From contig DAOUBQ010000040.1 of the NCBI GenBank assembly GCA_034432755.1, positions 27,684-91,683 of the forward strand: a DNA stretch of 64,000 nucleotides. Reading direction: 5' to 3'. Positions 8,143 to 16,842 of the stretch are shown piece by piece. How positions within the stretch are numbered: the first letter of the stretch is position 1; each line of letters starts with the position of its first letter. A program made the translations under genes and the position numbers. The DNA comes from UBA5195 sp034432755. Lineage in GTDB: Bacteria > Chloroflexota > Anaerolineae > Anaerolineales > Villigracilaceae. The notes beneath the pieces are model-generated. The model did no database searches. It had not been told where the DNA came from and saw nothing but the letters and a program-made list of their open reading frames with translations.

Positions 8143-8160
8143 CATATTCCATAGAATATG
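8143..8160. promoter_or_regulatory. palindrome upstream of the Rrf2 gene, candidate autoregulatory site
   Basis: CATATTC (8143-8149) and GAATATG (8154-8160) form a 7-bp inverted repeat with a 4-base spacer, 44 bases before the Rrf2 start. A second TATATCC-like sequence follows at about 8162. Rrf2 proteins usually bind AT-rich palindromes overlapping their own promoters, so autoregulation is a reasonable inference. Confidence 0.5.
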
Positions 8161-8204
8161 GTATATCCAGGTGAAAATTACCTTATTTTATAGAAGAGGA
8201 TAAC

Positions 8205-8609
8205 ATGCAAATCACCCGCCAGGCCGACTATGCCATCCGCGCTGTTTTGTACATCTCCAAATTAGGGCCGAATCAGCGCGCTGCTACCAGTCAGATTGCG
8301 CAGGAGCAGCATATTCCGCCCTCCTTTCTGGCGAAGATTATTTCGCAATTATCCATTGCTGGTTTGCTTCAAACTTCGCGCGGCGCGCGCGGCGGTGTGA
8401 CGCTGGCAAGAACGCCTGAGGAGATTACGCTTTTAGATGTGGTCGAAGCCATTGACGGTCCGATTGCGCTGAACGAATGCGTCAACGACACAAATGCCTG
8501 CTCTTTTGGCGAAGAATGCCCGCTGCGCCCCATCTGGTGCGATGCGCAGGAAGACTTGGTGAAGCGGCTGAAGGCTACCAATTTCGCCCAGTTTGCTTCC
8601 ATGAACTAA
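8205..8609 (+). CDS. Rrf2 family transcriptional regulator with Fe-S-type cysteines
   Basis: A 134-residue Rrf2 protein: MQITRQADYAIRAVLY start, winged helix with PPSFLAKIISQLSIAGLL, and wing SRGARGGVTLART. Three cysteines at C92, C99 and C105 fit the Fe-S ligand spacing of IscR/NsrR-type members, with an extra C112. It probably senses Fe-S status, redox or NO. It is 6 kb from the sufS-sufU genes, so regulation of that operon is possible but unproven. A strong terminator follows after about 170 bases. Confidence 0.88.
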   Translation: MQITRQADYAIRAVLYISKLGPNQRAATSQIAQEQHIPPSFLAKIISQLSIAGLLQTSRGARGGVTLARTPEEITLLDVVEAIDGPIALNECVNDTNACSFGEECPLRPIWCDAQEDLVKRLKATNFAQFASMN

Positions 8610-8662
8610 TAAACGCTCATCTTGATAGGATGAGCTGGTTGTCTTGAGGGAGACCCTTACGG

Positions 8663-8743
8663 ATGACCTTTATGCAGGATTTTGAAGCCCAGATTGAGCC
8701 GGATGTCAACGCAATGATAGAGTCTATCCGGTTGAGCAAATAG
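8663..8743 (+). other. possible 26-codon ORF after the Rrf2 gene
   Basis: A short ATG-to-TAG reading frame (MTFMQDFEAQ..., 26 residues) sits between the Rrf2 gene and the shared terminator, with GAGGGAGA about 10 bases upstream. It is acidic, with no recognised motif. It could be a translated small peptide, a decayed gene end or chance; length alone proves nothing. Confidence 0.2.
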
Positions 8744-8780
8744 GGAACATCTTTTCCAAAGTCACCTTCAAACGTCACAA

Positions 8781-8815
8781 AAAACGGGGCAGGTTTTTTT
8801 AACCTGCCCCGTTTT
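8781..8815. terminator. bidirectional rho-independent terminator
   Basis: A perfect 15-bp stem, AAAACGGGGCAGGTT (8781-8795) with AACCTGCCCCGTTTT (8801-8815), has a 5-T loop. A-runs and T-runs flank both sides, so it can stop transcription from the Rrf2 gene on one strand and the slipin gene on the other. Confidence 0.88.
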
Positions 8816-8836
8816 GGGTCTCATGCCCTCAAACCC

Positions 8837-9745
8837 TTATGTATTTTGTTTGTTGCCCCTGGTGAAGTTCTCCAACATGCTGGTGAATTCCATCGGGAAA
8901 ATGTATTTCGTCGAAGGACTCATGCCCATTTCCTTGAGGGTCTCGAAGTATTGCAGGGTCATGGTCTTTTGGTCAACGGTTTGGGCAACCGCGTAGATTC
9001 GTTCCAACGCCGCAGCGAAACCTTCGGCGCGCAACAGTTGGGCTTCCTTCTCGCCCTGCGCCGACAGGATGGCGGCCTGCTTTTGGCCTTCGGCTTTGAG
9101 GATGGCCGCCTGCTTTTCGCCCTCGGCCACGTTGATGGCGGCCTCGCGCGTGCCGGTCGATTCGGTTACCACGGCGCGGCGGATGCGCTCGGCGGACATC
9201 TGCTTGTTCATCGACTCTTGAATTTCGCGCGGCGGGATGATTTCGCGGATTTCGACGTTGGTCACCTTGACGCCCCAGCGTTCGGTCACTTCATCCAGCT
9301 TGGTGCGCAGCGTGATGTTGATATGCTCGCGTTGCGAAAGCACATCATCCAGGTTGATGCCGCCGATGACGGCGCGCAGGGTGGTGGTTGCCATGCCTTG
9401 CGCGGCCAATTCAAAGTTGCCGACCTTCAAAACGGATTCAGCCGGGTCAATCACTTTGTAGTACCAGATGAAATCAACCTGAATACCGGCGTTGTCTTTG
9501 GTGATGGCGGTCTGGTGCGGAATTTCGCGCACCTGCTCACGCAAGTCAACCCGAATAGCGCGGTCTAAAACCGGGATGAGCAGAATCACGCCGGGGCCTT
9601 TGGGCTTATCTAACACGCGGCCCAGCCGGAACACCACCAGGCGCTGATATTCTGGCACAATCCGAATGGCATTTGCCAGAAAAATCAGCAACAGGATGAC
9701 GACAAAGCCAATCAGGCAAAATGTCGTAGTTAATACACCGTCCAT
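8837..9745 (-). CDS. slipin / SPFH-band 7 membrane protein
   Basis: A 302-residue stomatin-like protein. An N-terminal hydrophobic anchor (about 5-25) is followed by the SPFH domain (IRIVPEYQRLVVFRLGRVL to about 190) and then a long alanine- and glutamate-rich coiled coil containing repeated AEGEKQAAIL-type units (about 200-260). These proteins oligomerise at the membrane and scaffold or protect partner proteins. The NfeD-like gene lies just upstream on the same strand, the classic slipin-NfeD pairing in which NfeD interacts with the slipin. Confidence 0.92.
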   Translation of the reverse strand: MDGVLTTTFCLIGFVVILLLIFLANAIRIVPEYQRLVVFRLGRVLDKPKGPGVILLIPVLDRAIRVDLREQVREIPHQTAITKDNAGIQVDFIWYYKVIDPAESVLKVGNFELAAQGMATTTLRAVIGGINLDDVLSQREHINITLRTKLDEVTERWGVKVTNVEIREIIPPREIQESMNKQMSAERIRRAVVTESTGTREAAINVAEGEKQAAILKAEGQKQAAILSAQGEKEAQLLRAEGFAAALERIYAVAQTVDQKTMTLQYFETLKEMGMSPSTKYIFPMEFTSMLENFTRGNKQNT

Positions 9746-9769
9746 AGGTTTCTCCTTGTTGAATTGAAC

Positions 9770-10369
9770 TTAAGATGTACGTTCGACAATTAACACCAAC
9801 CCCTCCTTACCAACAATGCGTACCTTGCTGCCTGCCGGAATGGGGGTTGAACTTCTCGCAGACCACAACTCGCTGCTGACCTGTACCGAACCTTCGTCGT
9901 TGATGTCTGTCCGCGCCTCGCCGATTTGGCCGATGAGATGGTGCGCGCCATGCGCAGTCGGACTCGTCATCGCGGCCAGCGTGCGTTCGACGAACAGCCA
10001 TAAAATGCCGCTCGCAATCAGGGAAACAAACCCGGCCAATAGGGGGTTGACGCCAACCAGGCTGTCATCCTCACCGGGGAACAAGAGAATGGAGCCGCCC
10101 ATCACCAGCAGGATGGCGGTTGCCAACAGCGCGGCGCGCCACTTCGGAACACGGATTGCATAGAGAAAAGGTGCAACCGCCAAAGCCAGCGGCACCAGCG
10201 CCCAGGCATTAACGCCCAGGTTGTATGCGCCATACCCGGCAAGCACCAACGAAAACAGCGCGCTGATTTCGAACAGTCCTGTGCCAGGCGTCAGCAACGC
10301 CATCAACGTAAGTAACATGCCAACGACCAGCAAAACATAGGCTACGTTTGCGTCAAGCAAAAATTCCAT
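9770..10369 (-). CDS. NfeD-like membrane protein
   Basis: A 199-residue protein with four hydrophobic segments between about 8 and 130 (ANVAYVLLVVGMLL onward) and a C-terminal OB-fold-like domain ending GSKVRIVGKEGLVLIVE, which is the NfeD C-domain. It is the short form without an N-terminal ClpP-class protease domain. I use the ATG at 10369, with GGAGA upstream. The slipin gene starts 24 bases downstream, so the two are almost certainly cotranscribed. Confidence 0.88.
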   Translation of the reverse strand: MEFLLDANVAYVLLVVGMLLTLMALLTPGTGLFEISALFSLVLAGYGAYNLGVNAWALVPLALAVAPFLYAIRVPKWRAALLATAILLVMGGSILLFPGEDDSLVGVNPLLAGFVSLIASGILWLFVERTLAAMTSPTAHGAHHLIGQIGEARTDINDEGSVQVSSELWSARSSTPIPAGSKVRIVGKEGLVLIVERTS

Positions 10370-10431
10370 GATAAGTCTCCATGCGCCAAAATCATTATAC
10401 AATCCTTCGTAACATCAAGTTGAGTATACGA

Positions 10432-11202
10432 TTAAACTGCGCTGAAGGTTTTCTCATTTTGCCCTGGCTTCTCCAGCACGGCCAGAATCCGCGTTGCAAA
10501 CGCCGCCGGGATGTTCTCCAGCCAACCATCGAGCGCGCGCATCTTCGGGTAGAACGAATCGGGGTACAGTTGCGGGCCAGAATAGCCCCCGCTGGCAACA
10601 TACGAAAACGCCGCATAGCGCTTGCGCACCACCAGCCTCCAATCTTCGAGCAGCGTGGGCGTCAGACGGCTGAAAAAGACCCGTGTGGCGTTGCCCTGCG
10701 CGGCGTAATAATCTACCTGATGAGGGTTCCAACCGACGGGCGCGTACCACTCGATTTCTTGCCGCCAGTTAATCGGTTCTTTGTGCAGGCCATACACCAC
10801 CAGTCCCAGCAGGCTGATGAACGGGTCGAACACCAGCACCCGCCCGCCGGGCCGCAGTACACGCCAAAATTCTTTGAGCGCCGTGCCGGGATAGCGCAGG
10901 TGATGAAAGACATCGAACAAAATCAGGTCACTCACCGTTTCATCGCCAAAGCTCAAGGCGTAAGCATTTTCGGTCTGGTCCAGCCACGGGTTAGGGAACA
11001 GGTCGGTGCGCAGGGCATGGGGAATCACTTCCTTGATATTACCAATTCCCGACCCCAATTCCACCACCAGCGGCGATTCCAGCAACGAAAGGTGGCGCGC
11101 AATTTCCTCGTGAAACCCCCGGTAAATCGTCCGCAAAATCGGCTTGCGCTGCCAGTATTTTTCATTTTCAAGAATTTCGGTTTGGTGTTGGGTAATGTCC
11201 AT
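10432..11202 (-). CDS. class I SAM-dependent methyltransferase
   Basis: A 256-residue methyltransferase with motif I VVELGSGIGNI (about 46-56), motif IV region ILFDVFHHLRYPG and the post-IV strand RPGGRVLVFDP. A hydrophobic stretch in FISLLGLVVYGL follows. The acceptor is unknown; related proteins near polysaccharide genes methylate sugars or lipids. It is transcribed away from the GT-C gene at 11.25 kb, and the two share a 48-base intergenic region with a heptad repeat. Confidence 0.8.
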   Translation of the reverse strand: MDITQHQTEILENEKYWQRKPILRTIYRGFHEEIARHLSLLESPLVVELGSGIGNIKEVIPHALRTDLFPNPWLDQTENAYALSFGDETVSDLILFDVFHHLRYPGTALKEFWRVLRPGGRVLVFDPFISLLGLVVYGLHKEPINWRQEIEWYAPVGWNPHQVDYYAAQGNATRVFFSRLTPTLLEDWRLVVRKRYAAFSYVASGGYSGPQLYPDSFYPKMRALDGWLENIPAAFATRILAVLEKPGQNEKTFSAV

Positions 11203-11228
11203 GATATGATTTTACCCGCAACACATTA

Positions 11229-11263
11229 AATGATGAATGCGGAATAATGAATGATGAATGCGG
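11229..11263. repeat. five-heptad array holding the start codon of the next gene
   Basis: Five consecutive 7-base units read AATGATG, AATGCGG, AATAATG, AATGATG, AATGCGG. The same AATGCGG unit appears with an inverted arm at 50.82 kb. The array creates several ATG codons in two frames; the GT-C reading frame opens at the ATGATG in the fourth unit (11251), and no ordinary ribosome-binding site lies upstream. Confidence 0.75.
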
Positions 11264-13245
11264 CTTCCACCCGTCTCCTCTTCTGGCGTATCACCCTCGC
11301 TCTCACCGGCCTGCTGGCCTTACTGGCCGCCTGGCAAATGTTTGGCGTAGCGCACAAACTCGGTATCACCGTACAAACCAGCAAAACCTGGCTGGCCCTG
11401 CTCAGCGGTTTGGGACTGGTCGGATTTTTGGGTTTTGTCGGGGCGGCGTTGACCTTTTACGCCGCCTGGCAGAGCTGGTTTAAGCGATTCGATTTCGCCG
11501 CGCGCCTGTCTCCTGCATCAAAATTCGCCGCCGCGCCCCTGCTTGCGCTTTCCCTGCTGGGTTACTCGCTGCTCCTGCTCCATCCTTACTATGGCAAACT
11601 GATTCGCGGCGAAGAAGCGGCCCGTTTCCTCGTCTTCTGGCTGTTGGCTCTGTGGGGTGCGTGGCTCTGGCGCGTGTTGCGCCCCCAAACCGATTGGCCG
11701 GCCGCTTTTGGACTCGTTTTCCTGCTCCAGGCCGCCGTCCACCTCGTCGCGGCCTACCTGCTGGGCATCACCGATTACCCCTTTGCCCTGGGCTGGTCCG
11801 AAACCAGCCGCTTTTACTACCCCTCGCTCTTCCTTTCAGAAAAAATCTATGGCGAACGCCTGCCCTGGCCCATCCTGCACCCCAGCCTGCACCTCGTCCT
11901 CGTCCCGCCCTACTGGTTCGATTCCCCGCTTTGGGTTCACCGCGCCTGGCAAATTCTCATCCGTTTTGTTTTGGTGGGATGTCTTGCCCCGGCGCTTTTA
12001 GCGCGGCTGAAGGTTGATTCTGCCCTTTGGCGGTTTGCCGCCGGGGTGTGGATTTTCCTGGCTGCATTCGATTTGCCGTTATATTTACATCTGGCCCCCC
12101 CGGTCTTGCTCCTCCTGTGGGGCTTTTCGGCCAAAGATACGCGCCGCACCTGGATATTCCTCCTCCTGGCCTCGGTCTGGGCCGGGCTGAGCCGCATCAA
12201 CTGGTATCCCGTGCCAGGCATGATTGCGGCGGCCTTGTTCTTGCTCGAAGCGCCCTATTTGGGACGCAGCTGGCGATATTTGCTCAAACCTGCCGCCTGG
12301 TTCATCGCCGGTTCCGTGACCGCTTTCCTCTCCATGCAAGCCTACATCGCCCTATCGGGAATCGAAAAAACCAGCGATTTCTACACCAGCCTGACCTCGT
12401 CCTTGCTCTGGTATCGGCTCTGGCCGAATGCCACCTACGCGTTGGGAGTTTTACCCGGCATCGCGTTGTACTCACTGCCGATGTGGATTGTCCTCGCTCT
12501 TGTGTTTGCCCGGCGCGATATGCACCCGCTGCGGGTGGGGTTGCTCCTGCTGGGGCTGGCGGTTTTGTTCGCGGGCGGCATCGTCGTCAGCATGAAAATC
12601 GGTGGCGGGGGCGATATTCACAACATGGACGCCTATGGGGTGGCGTTAATCATCGTCGCGGCCTACCTGTTCTTTGGCCGCTACGCGCCAGACGCGAGCG
12701 TCGAGTGGAGACGAGACAACAGCGAGGCCCCTCAGCCGATGAAATTTCACTGGCTGGTGACCGCCCTGCTCGTGCTGTCCGTTGTCTGGTTCGCACAGCG
12801 CGCCTCCATCGGAATCGTAACCTACGATAAAGCGGAGAGCCGGGCTGTTTTAACGGAACTCCAGCGTCAGGTCGCTTCGGTCAATGCTCGGGGCGGCGAG
12901 ATTCTCTTCATCACCCAGCGGCATCTCATCTCGATGAATCTGCTCCATTCCGTCAGGATGATTCCTGAATATGAGCGCGAGGAACTGATGGAGATGGCGA
13001 TGGCGAACAACGAGGCCTACCTCGACCAGTTCAAAGCCGACCTGCGCGCTCAGCGTTTTGACCTGATTGTGGTTGACCCGCTGACGACCACCCTGCTTGG
13101 CAGTGACTACGCTATGGGCGAGGAAAATAACGCCTGGGTGCGCTTTGTGGCTCGGCCTATTTTGTGCAATTATCGCGCCCAACAGACCTTCGCCGCCGAC
13201 CGAATTGTGCTTTATGGGCCGCAAGAAACCCCTGCTTGTCCGTAG
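11251..13245 (+). CDS. large polytopic GT-C-type membrane protein
   Basis: Integral membrane protein of 664 residues with around 12-14 hydrophobic helices up to about 500, followed by a soluble extracytoplasmic tail (about 530-664). A loop at about 180-200 with LGWSETSRFYYPSLFLSEK resembles the acidic donor-binding loop of GT-C enzymes. The family is not resolved; a polyprenyl-linked sugar transferase is the most likely role, consistent with the polysaccharide genes downstream. The start is uncertain: both ATG codons at 11251 and 11254 lie in a heptad repeat. Its stop is about 80 bases before the regulator gene. Confidence 0.7.
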   Translation: MMNAASTRLLFWRITLALTGLLALLAAWQMFGVAHKLGITVQTSKTWLALLSGLGLVGFLGFVGAALTFYAAWQSWFKRFDFAARLSPASKFAAAPLLALSLLGYSLLLLHPYYGKLIRGEEAARFLVFWLLALWGAWLWRVLRPQTDWPAAFGLVFLLQAAVHLVAAYLLGITDYPFALGWSETSRFYYPSLFLSEKIYGERLPWPILHPSLHLVLVPPYWFDSPLWVHRAWQILIRFVLVGCLAPALLARLKVDSALWRFAAGVWIFLAAFDLPLYLHLAPPVLLLLWGFSAKDTRRTWIFLLLASVWAGLSRINWYPVPGMIAAALFLLEAPYLGRSWRYLLKPAAWFIAGSVTAFLSMQAYIALSGIEKTSDFYTSLTSSLLWYRLWPNATYALGVLPGIALYSLPMWIVLALVFARRDMHPLRVGLLLLGLAVLFAGGIVVSMKIGGGGDIHNMDAYGVALIIVAAYLFFGRYAPDASVEWRRDNSEAPQPMKFHWLVTALLVLSVVWFAQRASIGIVTYDKAESRAVLTELQRQVASVNARGGEILFITQRHLISMNLLHSVRMIPEYEREELMEMAMANNEAYLDQFKADLRAQRFDLIVVDPLTTTLLGSDYAMGEENNAWVRFVARPILCNYRAQQTFAADRIVLYGPQETPACP

Positions 13246-13280
13246 CACAATCTATTATCTTGCATTACCAGTTCCTAAAA

Positions 13281-13322
13281 TTCAAGATTTGAACATTGGT
13301 GTATAATTCAGCACTTGAATTT
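13281..13322. promoter_or_regulatory. promoter with two TTCAA palindromes before the EPS-type regulator
   Basis: A TATAAT -10 box lies at 13302-13307. TTCAA-gat-TTGAA (13281-13293) and AATTCA-gcact-TGAATT (13306-13322) flank and overlap it. A transcript from this box would start about 14 bases before the ATG, so the leader would be very short. The symmetric sites suit binding by the winged-helix protein encoded directly downstream. Confidence 0.55.
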
Positions 13323-13327
13323 TGACT

Positions 13328-13801
13328 ATGGAAAATATCAACGAATCGACCCACGATCTTTCGCTCCTCGAGAAAATTGAAAACGACCCTAACATAACCC
13401 AGGCCGACCTGGCAACTCAGCTGGGCGTGGCAGTGGGGACGGTCAACTGGCACTTAAAACGGCTCATTGCCAAAGGCTATGTTAAGGTAATGCGCGCCGA
13501 GCGGCGCAAACTGCGTTACATCATCACGCCGGAGGGCTTGGCAAAACGCGCTATGTTGACGGTGGATTACATCGAACAGCAATTCCTGCTCTATCGTCGC
13601 ATTCGCAGCAAGGTGACAGAGATGTTGAACAGCCTCAAAGCCCAAGGTATTCATCAAGTGTGCATTGAAGGTCAGGGAGATGTAGCCGATATTTGCCGTC
13701 TCACCTGCCTGGAGCAAGGGATAGAGGTGATTGCCGACCGGCGTGCTCCGACTTTAATGGTTGAACACTTGAGCGTACACTTGCGCGTGGAGGCAGAATG
13801 A
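13328..13801 (+). CDS. winged-helix regulator of a polysaccharide operon
   Basis: A 157-residue protein. Residues 10-75 form a winged helix: LLEKIENDPNITQADLATQLG, recognition helix GTVNWHLKRLIAKGYV, then the basic wing RAERRKLRYIITPEG. This N-terminal half is like the MarR-type regulators found at the head of exopolysaccharide clusters. The C-terminal 70 residues hold a second small domain, KAQGIHQVCIEGQGDVADI, that may be a ligand or dimer domain. Its stop overlaps the next start by ATGA. I chose the ATG over an in-frame TTG two codons upstream. Confidence 0.82.
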   Translation: MENINESTHDLSLLEKIENDPNITQADLATQLGVAVGTVNWHLKRLIAKGYVKVMRAERRKLRYIITPEGLAKRAMLTVDYIEQQFLLYRRIRSKVTEMLNSLKAQGIHQVCIEGQGDVADICRLTCLEQGIEVIADRRAPTLMVEHLSVHLRVEAE

Positions 13802-14802
13802 GCCAGAAACACATCGTCGTCACCGGGGGGGCGGGCTATATTGGTTCACTGTTGGCGGCGCTTCTGCTGCGGCAGGGACACCGCGTAACGATCATGGATA
13901 ACCTGCTGTTTGGAGGCGAGTCGTTACTCTCGTTTTTCTCCGACCCCAATTTCTATTTTTCCAAAGCCGATGTGACAGAAAAGCGCAGCCTGCGTGACTC
14001 TTTGCCGCGCAACGCCCCCAAGCCGAATGCAGTCATCCACCTGGCGGGGATTGTCGGCTTCCCGGCCTGCCAGGCGATTGGCAGACCGGCCACCTGGCAC
14101 TATAACGTTGAGGCTACAAAAAATGTTTATGAACAGGCGGCAGCGCTCGGCGTAGAACGTTTCTTGTATGCTTCCACCTACAGCGTGTACGCGCCCTCGC
14201 CCGATGGCAGCCGGGTGAACGAAGAATCGCCCCTCAGGCCCGAATCTCTTTACGCCGAATCGAAAATTGCTGCCGAAGAATACTTGCTTGCCCAAGACGG
14301 CCCTGCCACGACGATTTTCCGGCTGGCAACGGTTTATGGGATGGCGCCGCGCACACGCTTCGACCTGGTGGTCAACCAGTTCGTGTTGGATGCCTTCACC
14401 CGCCGCGAGTTACTCATCTATCAGCGGGGTTATTCACGCTCTTTCATTCATGTTTGGGATGTGGCGCGCGGCCTTTCGCTTGGGTTAGATACGCCGCTGG
14501 AAAAGGCGCGCGGCCAGGTCTACAACCTGGGCAGCGACGACGGCAACTACACCAAAGACCAGATTGTGGCGCTTATCATCAAACGCCTGCCCGAAATCAT
14601 CGTGGAATACAAAGATTTGACTTTTGGCGGCGATAAACGTGACATTACAGTTTCCTTTGATAAAATTCGCCGCGAATTGGGATTCAAATCTACGCTGAAT
14701 GTGGATGACGGTGTCCGCGAACTGGTCAGCGCCCTGAAAACCGGTTTAATCCGCAACCCGTATGACGAGCGTTACCGCAATGCGCATTTCATTGTTCAGT
14801 AA
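13798..14802 (+). CDS. NAD-dependent sugar epimerase/dehydratase
   Basis: Extended SDR enzyme of 334 residues that acts on nucleotide sugars. The Rossmann glycine motif is TGGAGYIGSLL near the N-terminus; the catalytic pair is in SLYAESKIA (YxxxK), with the serine/threonine supplied by YASTYSVY. The C-terminal half has the substrate box VYNLGSDDGNYT. It resembles UDP-sugar 4-epimerases and GDP-mannose-type enzymes, but the exact sugar cannot be set. It is translationally coupled to the regulator upstream. Confidence 0.82.
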   Translation: MSQKHIVVTGGAGYIGSLLAALLLRQGHRVTIMDNLLFGGESLLSFFSDPNFYFSKADVTEKRSLRDSLPRNAPKPNAVIHLAGIVGFPACQAIGRPATWHYNVEATKNVYEQAAALGVERFLYASTYSVYAPSPDGSRVNEESPLRPESLYAESKIAAEEYLLAQDGPATTIFRLATVYGMAPRTRFDLVVNQFVLDAFTRRELLIYQRGYSRSFIHVWDVARGLSLGLDTPLEKARGQVYNLGSDDGNYTKDQIVALIIKRLPEIIVEYKDLTFGGDKRDITVSFDKIRRELGFKSTLNVDDGVRELVSALKTGLIRNPYDERYRNAHFIVQ

Positions 14803-14881
14803 ACAGGCGTCCAACGTTTCCTGACATTCGACAATCGAAAACCTGGAGAAGTTCGACTCCAACATATAACCAGGAGGAATA

Positions 14882-15913
14882 ATGTCCGAAAATTTTTGGC
14901 AAGGCAAGCGTGTAATTGTCACCGGCGGAGCCGGCTTTCTTGGCTCGTTTGTAACCGAAAAACTGACGGCGCGCGGGGTGGGCGAAATCTTGATTCCGCG
15001 CATTGAAAACTACAACCTGATTGAGCGCGATGACATTCGGCGCTTATATGCCGATGCCCTTCAGCCCGCCGAGAAAATTCCGGCCTATCTCAAAGCCGCC
15101 TCGTTCCAACCTGCTCACCAGGCAACGATCCAACCGGAAAACCTGATTATCATTCACCTCGCGGCCAACGTGGGCGGCATTGGCGCCAACCGTGAACACC
15201 CGGCGGAATTCTTCTATGACAACCTGATGATGGGCGTCCAACTGATGCACGAAGCCTGGAAGGTGGGCGTGGGCAAATTCACCGCCATTGGGACGGTCTG
15301 CGCTTACCCCAAATTCACGCCCGTCCCGTTCAAGGAAGATGACCTGTGGATTGGTTACCCCGAAGAGACCAACGCGCCCTATGGCCTGGCCAAGAAGATG
15401 ATGCTTGTCCAATCGGAAGCCTACCGCCAGCAATACGGGTTCAACTCGATTTTCGTCCTGCCGGTCAACCTGTATGGCCCGCGCGATAACTTCAACCTGC
15501 AAACCTCGCACGTCATCCCAGCCTTGATTCGTAAAGCCATCGAGGCCCAGGAGCGCGGCGATAAAGAACTTGTCGCCTGGGGCGATGGCTCACCCACCCG
15601 CGAATTTCTTTATGTAGAAGACGCCGCCGAGGGCATTCTGACCGCCACCGAAAAATACAACGCCTCCGACCCGGTCAACCTCGGCTCTGGCTATGAAATC
15701 TCCATCAAAGACCTGACGGAAATGGTCATCCGCCTGACAGGATTCGAGGGCAAACTGGTTTGGGACACCTCCAAGCCCAACGGTCAGCCGCGCCGCGGCC
15801 TCGACACCTCCCGCGCCTGGGAACGCTTCGGCTGGCGGGCGCAAATGCCCTTTGAAGAAGGCATGAAGCGCACGATTGCGTGGTTCAAGGCCAATCGGGA
15901 CAAGATTAAGTAA
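14882..15913 (+). CDS. fcl: GDP-L-fucose synthase-like epimerase/reductase
   Basis: A 343-residue extended SDR. The NADP-binding motif is VTGGAGFLGSFV; LAANVGGIGANREHPAEF is the box typical of GDP-fucose synthases. The catalytic set fits that family: a cysteine in GTVCAYP, YGLAK for YxxxK, and a histidine in QTSHVIPALIRK. It would turn GDP-4-keto-6-deoxymannose into GDP-L-fucose or a related sugar. The paired 4,6-dehydratase (Gmd) is not in the window, so the product is unproven. GGAGGAA just before the ATG marks the start. Confidence 0.78.
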   Translation: MSENFWQGKRVIVTGGAGFLGSFVTEKLTARGVGEILIPRIENYNLIERDDIRRLYADALQPAEKIPAYLKAASFQPAHQATIQPENLIIIHLAANVGGIGANREHPAEFFYDNLMMGVQLMHEAWKVGVGKFTAIGTVCAYPKFTPVPFKEDDLWIGYPEETNAPYGLAKKMMLVQSEAYRQQYGFNSIFVLPVNLYGPRDNFNLQTSHVIPALIRKAIEAQERGDKELVAWGDGSPTREFLYVEDAAEGILTATEKYNASDPVNLGSGYEISIKDLTEMVIRLTGFEGKLVWDTSKPNGQPRRGLDTSRAWERFGWRAQMPFEEGMKRTIAWFKANRDKIK

Positions 15914-15914
15914 T

Positions 15915-15986
15915 CAGTGAGCAGTAAACAGTCAAAAGTCGAAGGTCGAAAGTCAATTCGCAGCCTTTGATGTTTGACCTTTGACA
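15915..15986. repeat. heptad array with inverted arm between epimerase and ABC permease genes
   Basis: Six perfect-length 7-base units run from 15915: CAGTGAG, CAGTAAA, CAGTCAA, AAGTCGA, AGGTCGA, AAGTCAA. After a short break an inverted arm follows, TTTGATG, TTTGACC, TTTGACA (15966-15986). The permease ATG comes seven bases later with no recognisable ribosome-binding site, so the array seems to have replaced the normal leader. Confidence 0.8.
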
Positions 15987-15993
15987 GAAAACC

Positions 15994-16842
15994 ATGACCG
16001 ATATCGTAAAACACGAACCCACCACCGTTTATATCAAACCCACCTCCGGCCTGGCCGCTCTCAACCTGCGCGACCTGTGGCTTTACCGTGAGCTGGTCTT
16101 TTTCATGATTTGGCGCGACATCAAAGTCCGCTATAAGCAGACGGCCCTCGGCGCGGCCTGGGCGGTGCTTCAACCGGTGCTGACCATGCTGGTTTTCAAC
16201 TTCCTGTTTGGCAACATTGCCAAAATGGAGACCGACGGCGGCATTCCGTACCCGATTTTTTCGTACACGGCGCTGCTGCCCTGGGGTCTGTTTTCCACCG
16301 CGCTCAACTCCGCCAGCCGCTCTCTCACCTCGAACCAGAACATGATTACCAAGACCTACTTTCCGCGCCTGGTGCTGCCAATGGCCTCGGTGCTGGGCGG
16401 CTTGCTCGACTTTGCGATTGCCTTCGTGGTGCTGATTGGCCTGATGTTCTACTATGGCATCACGCCCGGCATTCACGCCCTTTGGGCGCTGCCGCTCTTT
16501 ATCTTGCTCTCCATTGTTACTGCCCTGGGGGTGGCCCTGTGGCTTTCGGCCATCAACGTGCAGTACCGCGATGTGGGCTACGCCCTGCCCTTCCTTTCGC
16601 AATTTTGGATGTTCGTCACCCCCATTGCCTACTCCTCGAAAGTCATCTCGGAACAGTGGCAGGTCGTTTACGCCCTGAACCCAATGGCAGGCGTGGTCAA
16701 CGGCTTTCGCTGGGCGCTGCTCGGCGTTGGCAACCCGCCCGATATGCTGATTGGTATTTCGACGGCCATTTCCCTGTTCATCCTCGTCAGCGGGCTGTTC
16801 TACTTTCGAAATATGGAACGCACGTTTGCGGATACCATTTAG
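15994..16842 (+). CDS. ABC-2 type polysaccharide export permease (Wzm-like)
   Basis: A 282-residue permease with a soluble amphipathic N-terminus and about six membrane helices. The box DIKVRYKQTALGAAWAVLQP before helix 1 is characteristic of O-antigen/teichoic-acid exporters (Wzm/TagG). It forms the membrane channel for export of lipid-linked polysaccharide, with the ATPase encoded directly downstream. An octad repeat separates the two genes by 52 bases. Confidence 0.92.
   Translation: MTDIVKHEPTTVYIKPTSGLAALNLRDLWLYRELVFFMIWRDIKVRYKQTALGAAWAVLQPVLTMLVFNFLFGNIAKMETDGGIPYPIFSYTALLPWGLFSTALNSASRSLTSNQNMITKTYFPRLVLPMASVLGGLLDFAIAFVVLIGLMFYYGITPGIHALWALPLFILLSIVTALGVALWLSAINVQYRDVGYALPFLSQFWMFVTPIAYSSKVISEQWQVVYALNPMAGVVNGFRWALLGVGNPPDMLIGISTAISLFILVSGLFYFRNMERTFADTI

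Noticed and set aside
11247..11483. 78-codon frame starting in the heptads
   Set aside because: Different frame from the GT-C gene; start codon is a by-product of the AATGATG repeats.
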